From assembly GCF_030270585.1 (NCBI RefSeq), contig NZ_BSYI01000017.1:1-64000 (forward strand): a DNA stretch of 64,000 bases, read 5' to 3'. Below the pieces are notes generated by a model. The model searched no databases, was not told the origin of the DNA, and worked only from the letters and a program-made list of their open reading frames with translations. This stretch comes from Paralimibaculum aggregatum (GTDB taxonomy: Bacteria; Pseudomonadota; Alphaproteobacteria; Rhodobacterales; Rhodobacteraceae). A program made the translations under genes and the position numbers. Shown here in pieces: positions 58,405 through 64,000 of this stretch. Position 1 is the first letter of the stretch, and each line of letters begins with the position of its first letter.

Positions 58405-59352
58405 TCAGATCACCAGATCGTCCTGGATGAAGAAGAGGCCGACCTCGAGCTCGTCCTCGTAGGCCTCGACATTCTCCGGGCTCTCGGTGAAGAGCAGCAG
58501 CATGTCCTCCTGCGCCAGCCCGCCCTCGAGCTGGCCGAGCCAGAAGGCCTTGCCGGCGAGATCCGCCTCGCGCCCGAGCACGTTCTCGTAGAGCAGCTCG
58601 ATCAGGTCCTCGTCGGTCGGGTCCTCGCCGTAGCGGTCGTAGTACTCAGGGCTGGTGATGAAGGCATCCGCCACCACCTGCTCGGAGACCCCGGCGGCGA
58701 GCTGCGCGGTCCAGAAGTCGAGCCCGTCATCGGCCGGGCGGCCATAGGCCCCCTGGTAGAGCCGGAAGACCAGCCCCTCGTCCTCGGTCGCCGGGCCGAC
58801 CTCGAGCACGCCGCCATCGAACTGCACCAGCTCGACCGAGGTCAGCCGGTCCTCGCTGCCGTCGCCGGGCATGATCTCGAAGGTGTCCGCGTTGATCCGG
58901 CGGCTGTCGTACTCGCCGTATCCGACATCGAAGACCGCGGTGTCGAAGCCGTCGCCGCCATCGAGCGTGTCGTTGCCGGTGCCGCCGCCCATGGTGTCGT
59001 CGCCGGCACCGCCGACGAGGCTGTCATTGCCCGGCCCGCCGCCGAGGATGTCCGGGTCGCCGTCGCCGCCCAGCAGATCGTTGCCGGTGCCGCCGAACAG
59101 CGTGTCGGTGCCGTTGCCGCCGCCGAGGGTGTCCGGCCCCGGGCCGCCGTCGAGATAGTCGCGGTTGTCGCCGCCGGTGACGGTGTCGGCGCCCTCCTCG
59201 CCATAGACATCGTCGTTGCCGTCCTGGCCCGCGAGGTTGTCGTCGCCGTCGCGGCCGACCAGGGTGTCGTCGCCGTTCCGGCCTTCGATCTCGTCGTTGA
59301 AGACGGTGCCGAATATGTAGTCGTCGAAATTGGTTCCCAGAAATTTGGCCAA
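58405..59352 (-). CDS. RTX protein with C-terminal DUF4214
   Basis: 315 aa if it starts at TTG 59352, which has GAGGAG eight nt upstream; no ATG or GTG fits nearby, and the longer frame upstream is unlike the family. The opening AKFLGTNFDDYIFGTVFND leads into about ten calcium-binding nonapeptide repeats (to about residue 160, GGTGNDLLGGDG type). Two DUF4214-type repeats follow (RLYQGAYGRPADDG and ENVLGREADLAG), ending in GLFFIQDDLVI. Acidic, no signal peptide, likely type I secreted. It has no enzymatic domain, so it may be a structural surface protein. Confidence 0.82.
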   Translation of the reverse strand: MAKFLGTNFDDYIFGTVFNDEIEGRNGDDTLVGRDGDDNLAGQDGNDDVYGEEGADTVTGGDNRDYLDGGPGPDTLGGGNGTDTLFGGTGNDLLGGDGDPDILGGGPGNDSLVGGAGDDTMGGGTGNDTLDGGDGFDTAVFDVGYGEYDSRRINADTFEIMPGDGSEDRLTSVELVQFDGGVLEVGPATEDEGLVFRLYQGAYGRPADDGLDFWTAQLAAGVSEQVVADAFITSPEYYDRYGEDPTDEDLIELLYENVLGREADLAGKAFWLGQLEGGLAQEDMLLLFTESPENVEAYEDELEVGLFFIQDDLVI

Positions 59353-59534
59353 GGTGACGATCTCCTCAACTTCGTCGGTGAACGGGATGCCCGCGGAACG
59401 GGATGCGGAACGGCGGCACTCTACCCGATATGTCGAGGCAGGCGAAGCACGACGCGCCGGAGAAAGAGCTTGCTTGCGTGGCGGCGATCCGGCAGCCTGC
59501 TTGCAGTGGTCAACAACGGAAAGGAGGTGGTCCA

Positions 59535-59615
59535 ATGTCGAGTGAGACCTTTGGGCGTCTGAACGGTGAAGCGCCGGCCGGCCTGCGGAAGGAGCATTCT
59601 CCTTTCCATTGCTGA
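59535..59615 (+). CDS. 26-residue peptide with an extreme ribosome binding site
   Basis: ATG 59535 to TGA 59615: MSSETFGRLNGEAPAGLRKE followed by HSPFHC. The upstream AAAGGAGGTGGTCC matches the 16S 3' end over 13 of 14 positions (one wobble), the strongest ribosome binding site in the window. It may be a real small protein or a leader peptide. No similarity is known to me. Confidence 0.55.
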   Translation: MSSETFGRLNGEAPAGLRKEHSPFHC

Positions 59616-59667
59616 CGGCGCGAGGCGGACGGTCCTGACCGTCCGGACAGCCCAAGGATCACGGAGG

Positions 59668-59694
59668 GGGCCGCGGCGCACGCGGCCCTCTTTT
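59668..59694 (+). terminator. Rho-independent terminator after the small ORF
   Basis: Stem GGGCCGCG (59668-59675) with CGCGGCCC (59681-59688), loop of 5, then TCTTTT ending at 59694. It lies 63 nt before the RNA methyltransferase start, so it ends the small-ORF transcript or acts as an attenuator for that gene. Confidence 0.75.
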
Positions 59695-59756
59695 CGTTGC
59701 GCCCGCCGGGCCTGCGGGATTGCCCGGCGCCGGCGGAGGGCCTATTGGCAGGCCCC

Positions 59757-60968
59757 ATGACAGAGAGCCCGACAGACCCCGCCGCCTCGCGCCCCACGGT
59801 GAAGCTCCGCCCCGGCAAGGGCCGCCGCCTTTCGCAGGGCGCGCCCTGGGCCTATGCCGACGAGATCGCCATGGACCGGCGCACCAAGGCGCTCGAGCCC
59901 GGCAGCCTCGTGCGTCTCGTCGAGGGCGACCGGGTGCTGGGCCTCGCCGCCTTCAACGGGCAGAGCCAGCTCGCGGCGCGGCTGATCGACCCCGACCCCG
60001 AGGCCGAGATCGGCCCGGATTGGTTCGCCGCCCGCCTCGGCGCGGCGCTGCGCCTGCGCGAGGCGTTCCACGACGCGCCGTTCTACCGCCTCGTCCATGC
60101 CGAGGGCGACGGGTTTCCGGGGCTCGTCATCGACCGTTTCGGCGAGGCGGTGGTGGTGCAGCCCAATGCGGCCTGGATCGAGCGCTGTCTGCCCGACCTG
60201 CTCGCCGGGCTCGAGGCGGTGCTGGCGCCGGCCACCGTGGTGATCAGCGCGACCTCCCGCGCGCGGCGGCTGGAGGGGCTGGAGACCCGGCTCGAGGTGC
60301 TCGGCCGCCCGCTCGACGGCCCGGTCGAGGTCGCGATGAACGGCGCGGTCTATCTCGCCGACCTCGCCGGCGGGCAGAAGACCGGGCTCTATTTCGACCA
60401 GCGCGGCAATCATGCGGCGGCGGCGGCGCTGGCATCCGGGCGCGATGTGCTCGACGTCTTTACCCATGTCGGCGGCTTCGGCCTGGCCTGCATCGCCGGC
60501 GGCGCCGCGCGTGCCGTGGCGGTGGACAGCTCGGAGCCGGCGCTCGCCCTGGCGGCGGAGGCCGCGCGCCGGATGGGCGTGACCGACCGTTTCGAGACCC
60601 GCGCGGGGGATGCCTTCGACGCGCTGCGGGCGGCGGCCGAGGCCGGCGAGCGCTATGGCATGGTGATCTGCGACCCGCCGGCCTTCGCGCCGCACAAGGG
60701 CGCGCTGGAGGCGGGGCTCCGCGCCTATGCCCGGCTGGCGCGGCTGGCGGCGCCGCTGGTCGAGCCGGAGGGCTGGCTGGTGCTCTGCTCCTGTTCGGGG
60801 GCGGTTTCGGCCGAGGCCTTCCGCGAGGCCTGCACCGGCGGCATCGGCGCGGCCGGGCGGCAGGCGGCGCTGGTGCTCTCGGGGCGCGCGGGGCCCGACC
60901 ATCCGCAGCACATGGCACTGCCCGAGACCGGATATCTGAAGGCGCTGACCTTCCGGATGCAGCCGTGA
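59757..60968 (+). CDS. PUA-domain class I rRNA methyltransferase (RlmI-like)
   Basis: 403 aa. The N-terminal PUA-like part contains LRPGKGRRLSQGAPWAYADE and LEPGSLVRLVEGD. The C-terminal class I methyltransferase has QKTGLYFDQRGNH (the RlmI QKTGFFLDQR-type motif), motif I VLDVFTHVGGFG, and the CDPPAFAP motif IV, typical of m5C RNA methyltransferases. It overlaps the PIN gene by 4 nt. This pair is characteristic of Rhodobacterales (RSP_2647/RSP_2648-type); the target base is not certain. Confidence 0.88.
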   Translation: MTESPTDPAASRPTVKLRPGKGRRLSQGAPWAYADEIAMDRRTKALEPGSLVRLVEGDRVLGLAAFNGQSQLAARLIDPDPEAEIGPDWFAARLGAALRLREAFHDAPFYRLVHAEGDGFPGLVIDRFGEAVVVQPNAAWIERCLPDLLAGLEAVLAPATVVISATSRARRLEGLETRLEVLGRPLDGPVEVAMNGAVYLADLAGGQKTGLYFDQRGNHAAAAALASGRDVLDVFTHVGGFGLACIAGGAARAVAVDSSEPALALAAEAARRMGVTDRFETRAGDAFDALRAAAEAGERYGMVICDPPAFAPHKGALEAGLRAYARLARLAAPLVEPEGWLVLCSCSGAVSAEAFREACTGGIGAAGRQAALVLSGRAGPDHPQHMALPETGYLKALTFRMQP

Positions 60969-61507
60969 GCGCAGCCCGGCGGGTGTTTCTCGACGCCTGC
61001 GTGCTCTATCCCCCGCAGGTCCGGCGCCTGGTGCTGGGCACCGCCGCTGCCGGGCTGTTCTGCCCGCTCTGGTCGGCGCGGGTGCTCGACGAATGGCTGC
61101 GCGCGATCGCCCGGAAGGCGCCGGAGGGCCTGCCTGCGGCCGGGGCCGCGCGGGCCGAGCTCGGCGCCATGTTCCCGCAGGCGCTGGTCGCGGCGGACCC
61201 CGATACCGAGGCGACCATCCGGCTCCCGGATGCCGGCGACGCGCATGTGCTGGCGGCAGCGGCGGCGGCGGAGGCCGAACTCCTCCTCACCTTCAACCTG
61301 CGGGACTTCCCGGCGCGGCGGCTCGCCGCCTTCGGCCTGACCGCCCGTCATCCCGACAGCTTCCTCTGGGAGCTCTGGAGCGATGCGCCCGCGCAGGTCG
61401 ATGCGGTGCTCGCGGAGGTCTTCTCCGACCGGGAGCCCGAGGCGCTCCGCCGGGCGCTCAAGCGGGCACGCCTGCCCCGTCTCGGCAAGGCCCGGGCCAG
61501 CGCCTGA
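60965..61507 (+). CDS. PIN-domain protein
   Basis: 180 aa, GTG start in a GTGA overlap with the methyltransferase stop. PIN acidic residues are visible: RVFLDACVLYPP near the N-terminus, LDEWLRAI and the later DAGDAHVLAAA and NLRDFP, which together coordinate the metal for endoribonuclease activity. It is not followed by an antitoxin gene; instead it is coupled to the RNA methyltransferase. Likely an RNase acting with, or controlled by, that enzyme. Confidence 0.8.
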   Translation: MSAARRVFLDACVLYPPQVRRLVLGTAAAGLFCPLWSARVLDEWLRAIARKAPEGLPAAGAARAELGAMFPQALVAADPDTEATIRLPDAGDAHVLAAAAAAEAELLLTFNLRDFPARRLAAFGLTARHPDSFLWELWSDAPAQVDAVLAEVFSDREPEALRRALKRARLPRLGKARASA

Positions 61508-61616
61508 GGTCAGCCTCGCCGCAGCGCAACAGGTCACCGAAGTGACACGGCCGCGTCGCAAAATCGTGCTCCTCCGCCACTACTGAGGCCCAAACCGACC
61601 GGCGCCGGGGGCCAAG

Positions 61617-62411
61617 ATGCGGATCGAGTTCAAAGCGCTGAGCAAGACATTCGGAACCGCCCGCGCCGTGCGCGGCTTCACCGCGACCGTGGACCGGCCG
61701 ATCATGCTCGGCGTCATCGGCCCCTCGGGCGCCGGCAAGTCGACGCTGCTGCGCATGATCAACCGGCTGACCGAGGCCACCGGGGGCGCCTGCCTCGTCG
61801 ACGGCACCGACGTGCTGGCGCTGCGCGGCGGCGCCAAGCGTCGCTGGCAGCGCGACTGCGCGATGATCTTCCAGCAGTTCAACCTGGTGCCGCGGCTCGA
61901 CGTGGTGACCAACGTGATGCTCGGCCGGCTCAACGGCATGAACACGGCGGCCAGCCTCTTCGGCCTCTTTGCCCGGCGCGACCTCGAGGATGCGCTGGCG
62001 GCGCTCGACCGCCTCGGCATCGCCGAGCACGCGATGAAGCGGGCCGAGGCGCTCTCCGGCGGCCAGCAGCAGCGCGTGGCGATCGCCCGCGCGCTGATGC
62101 AGCGGCCGAAGATGATCCTGGCCGACGAGCCGATCGCCTCGCTCGACCCGATGAACGCCGAGATCGTGATGCAGGCGCTGCGCCGCATCCACGAGGACGA
62201 GGGCATCACGGTGATCTGCAACCTGCACACGCTCGACACCGCCCGCACCTATTGCGACCGCGTGATCGGGATGCGCCTCGGCGAGATCGTGTTCGACGGC
62301 GCCGCCTCGGAGCTCACCACCAGCGCGGCCCGCGAGATCTATGGCGCCGGCGCCGCGTTCAACGAGGCGGCGACCTCGACGAGCCTCGACGCGCTCGCCG
62401 CAACCGCCTGA
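61617..62411 (+). CDS. phnC: Phosphonate ABC transporter ATP-binding protein
   Basis: 264 aa. Walker [11 protein letters not shown]-loop [21 protein letters not shown] (a PhnC-specific phrase), signature [15 protein letters not shown], Walker [12 protein letters not shown], switch HTLD. First gene of a phnCDE run; drives import of phosphonates or related compounds. Confidence 0.95.
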   Translation: MRIEFKALSKTFGTARAVRGFTATVDRPIMLGVIGPSGAGKSTLLRMINRLTEATGGACLVDGTDVLALRGGAKRRWQRDCAMIFQQFNLVPRLDVVTNVMLGRLNGMNTAASLFGLFARRDLEDALAALDRLGIAEHAMKRAEALSGGQQQRVAIARALMQRPKMILADEPIASLDPMNAEIVMQALRRIHEDEGITVICNLHTLDTARTYCDRVIGMRLGEIVFDGAASELTTSAAREIYGAGAAFNEAATSTSLDALAATA

Positions 62412-62485
62412 CACGACCGGACGATCACCATCGGTCCCGGGCGGCGGCGCCGCCGGGGCGATGCAGGAGAGAGAGGGAGATACCG

Positions 62486-63403
62486 ATGACCATCAAGGCT
62501 CTGATCGCGGCTGCTGCCGCAACCATCGCGCTCGGCTCCGCGGCTGTCGCCGACGAGGCCGCGCCCGGCATCGAGGAGTTCCGCATCGGCCTGCTCGGCG
62601 GCGAGAACGCCTCCGACCGCCTGCGCTCCAACGAGTGCCTGCGCGTTGCCGTCGAGGAGCAGCTCGGCGTGCCGACCAAGCTCTTCGCCCCGGCCGACTA
62701 CAACGGCGTGATCGAGGGCCTGCTCGGCGGCTCGCTCGACCTGGCCTGGCTCGGCGCCTCGGCCTATGCCAAGGTGTTCCTGACCAGCCCGGACGCCGTC
62801 GAGCCGATCCTGGTGAAGATCAACGTGGACGGCTCCTACGGCTACCACTCGATCGGCTTCACCCGCGCCGACTCGGGCATCGAGAACCTCGACGACATGA
62901 AGGGCCGGACCTTCGCCTTCGGCGACCCGAACTCCACCTCGGGCTACCTGATCCCGTCGATCGAGATCCCCGAGCAGGGCTACTCGATGAAGCCGGGCGA
63001 GTTCTTCGGCGATGTCGTCTTTGCCGGCGGCCATGAGCAGACCATCGTGGGCGTCTACAACGGCGATTACGACGCGGGCGTGACCTGGGCCGACGGCCTC
63101 GGCGCCTGGGAGGACGGCTACAACTCGGGCGCGCTGCGCAAGGCCACCGATGCCGGCCTCGTCGACATGACCGAGCTGCGCGAGATCTGGAAATCCAAGG
63201 TCATCCCCGAGGGCCCGATCGTGCTGCGCAAGTCGCTGCCGGAGCGGGTCAAGCTCGAGGTCACCGGTGTCGTCGCCTCGCTCGAGTCGATGGACCCCGA
63301 ATGCGCCTACAGCGTGATGGCCGGCGAGGTGAAGGGCCTGGCCCCGATCAAGCACGAGGCCTATCTCTCGGTGATCGGCGCCCGCAAGGCGAAATCCGAG
63401 TGA
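62486..63403 (+). CDS. phnD: Phosphonate ABC transporter substrate-binding protein
   Basis: 305 aa from ATG 62486 (GAGAGAGGGAGA upstream). Signal peptide to about residue 22 (SAAVADEAAP). PhnD-like fold: IGLLGGENASDRLRSNECLR, YNGVIEGLLGGSLDLAWLG, FGDPNSTSGYLIPS (phosphonate-binding Ser/Thr loop) and VYNGDYDAGVTW. Periplasmic; 74 nt after phnC. Confidence 0.95.
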   Translation: MTIKALIAAAAATIALGSAAVADEAAPGIEEFRIGLLGGENASDRLRSNECLRVAVEEQLGVPTKLFAPADYNGVIEGLLGGSLDLAWLGASAYAKVFLTSPDAVEPILVKINVDGSYGYHSIGFTRADSGIENLDDMKGRTFAFGDPNSTSGYLIPSIEIPEQGYSMKPGEFFGDVVFAGGHEQTIVGVYNGDYDAGVTWADGLGAWEDGYNSGALRKATDAGLVDMTELREIWKSKVIPEGPIVLRKSLPERVKLEVTGVVASLESMDPECAYSVMAGEVKGLAPIKHEAYLSVIGARKAKSE

Positions 63404-63505
63404 TCCTCGCGCTCTCCTGACCCGACGCAGGTGCGGCTCCGCGAGGGGCCGCACACCCTCCGGCCGCCGCGCCGCCTCCCCCACTCCGGAGCGCCGAGAC
63501 CCCCC

Positions 63506-64000
63506 ATGTCGCAGACCGCCCTGCAGACGCAGATCTTCGCGCAGGAACGGCGCCGGCGGATCTATACCGGGCTGACCGCGCTGCTGCTCATCGCCACCCT
63601 CGTCGCCGGCTATGGCGAGGCCAACGCGATGAATTCCGGCGGTTTCCTCACCGGGCTCGGCCAGTTCTTCGACTATCCCTCCGAGATCGTGCGCGAGGCA
63701 TGGGAGGCCGGGCCGGCCTTCTTCGGGCTGCTGGTCAGGTTCCTGCCCGCGCTGATCGAGACGCTCAACATCGCGCTCACCGCGACGCTGCTCGGCGGTG
63801 CGCTCGCGATGGTGCTCGCCTTCGTCTCCACCCGCAATCTCGGGGTGCCGGGCTGGATCGTGACGGTCGTGCGCCGGATGATGGATGTCATGCGCGCCTT
63901 TCCCGAGCTGATCGTCGCGCTGTTCCTGATCTTCGTGCTCGGCACCTCGCCGGTGCCGGCGATGATCGCGGTCGCGTTCCACACCTCGGGCGCGCTCGGC
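63506..64000 (+). CDS. phnE: Phosphonate ABC transporter permease (partial, runs off right edge)
   Basis: The first 165 codons are visible. TM segment near residues 20-40 (GLTALLLIATLVAGYG), a periplasmic stretch, then FLPALIETLNIALTATLLGG and VVRRMMDVMRAFPELIVALFLIFVLG typical of PhnE. It follows phnD by 102 nt and completes a phnCDE set; any second phnE or lyase genes would lie outside the window. Confidence 0.93.
   Translation, partial: MSQTALQTQIFAQERRRRIYTGLTALLLIATLVAGYGEANAMNSGGFLTGLGQFFDYPSEIVREAWEAGPAFFGLLVRFLPALIETLNIALTATLLGGALAMVLAFVSTRNLGVPGWIVTVVRRMMDVMRAFPELIVALFLIFVLGTSPVPAMIAVAFHTSGALG

Larger units (their letters stand above)
59518..59694 (+). ncRNA. Candidate structured leader or small RNA
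   Basis: Region with a near-complete anti-SD match (AAAGGAGGTGGTCC, 59520-59533), a 26-codon ORF, and a 9-nt segment CTCCTTTCC (59599-59607) exactly complementary to GGAAAGGAG (59518-59526). An alternative local hairpin pairs GGAAGGAG (59587-59594) with the same segment. A 9-bp hairpin (59626-59634 with 59637-59645) and a terminator follow. Its 5' end is unknown. Confidence 0.5.

Noticed and set aside
59720-61507. A 595-aa fusion of methyltransferase shadow and PIN domain
   Set aside because: The first two thirds is out of frame with the methyltransferase; the PIN gene has its own GTG start in a GTGA overlap.

Overview
The window comes from a very GC-rich alphaproteobacterium. A Rhodobacterales (Paracoccaceae-like) origin is the best fit. 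The support is a class I lysyl-tRNA synthetase, several TRAP transporters, a PUA RNA methyltransferase overlapping a PIN-domain gene, many GTGA stop/start overlaps, and three exported proteins sharing DUF4214-type C-termini. The genus cannot be told from the sequence alone. All calls come from reading the sequence by hand; no database search was run. I see no rRNA, tRNA, CRISPR array, insertion sequence or prophage.

Layout. 1-5.4 kb: signalling block with a hybrid histidine kinase (cut by the left edge), an RsbW-like kinase, a STAS antagonist, a receiver-SpoIIE phosphatase and an HPt protein. 5.6-9.5 kb: small housekeeping genes (peptidoglycan-binding protein, two SDRs, L28, sirtuin, AbrB-like protein). 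9.5-13.4 kb: an RTX/DUF4214 protease-like protein, then ttcA, yidD, rnpA and rpmH. 13.6-17.3 kb: a TVP38 membrane protein with a disulfide oxidoreductase, and a histidine kinase. 17.4-21.2 kb: iron ABC components around a cation-diffusion exporter. 21.4-28.6 kb: mixed genes including an orphan peptide-binding protein, a decayed esterase, an MFS transporter and ndk. 28.8-33.3 kb: a three-FAS1 DUF4214 protein and a copper-handling trio. 33.4-39.2 kb: an orphan Tat-exported TRAP binding protein, an orphan Liv-type binding protein and a complete TRAP system. 39.3-41.7 kb: a methyltransferase and an Asp/Glu racemase-like gene. 41.7-48.3 kb: a malonate uptake and catabolism operon (matPQMAB) with a divergent GntR regulator. 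48.4-57.6 kb: lysK, MipA/OmpV, TerB-like, GST-like, dacB, nadD, ppk2 and ettA. 57.6-58.4 kb: an AbrB-Doc toxin-antitoxin pair. 58.4-61.5 kb: an RTX/DUF4214 protein, an unusual leader RNA with a 26-codon ORF, and an RNA methyltransferase/PIN pair. 61.6-64.0 kb: phnCDE, cut by the right edge.

How the parts work together. The malonate locus is the clearest pathway: TRAP uptake, MatB activation to malonyl-CoA, and MatA decarboxylation to acetyl-CoA, with a GTATAC-core operator in the divergent promoter region. The left-end block looks like a phosphorelay joined to an RsbU/V/W partner switch.

The most interesting unexplained structures are these. First, a leader at 59.5 kb has a nearly full-length anti-Shine-Dalgarno match that a 9-nt segment inside its own ORF can sequester. 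Second, a family of intergenic palindromic repeats lies at 11.5, 31.0, 36.0 and 37.6 kb. Third, a perfect 35-bp inverted repeat separates two TRAP permease genes. Fourth, three different exported proteins share the same C-terminal module.
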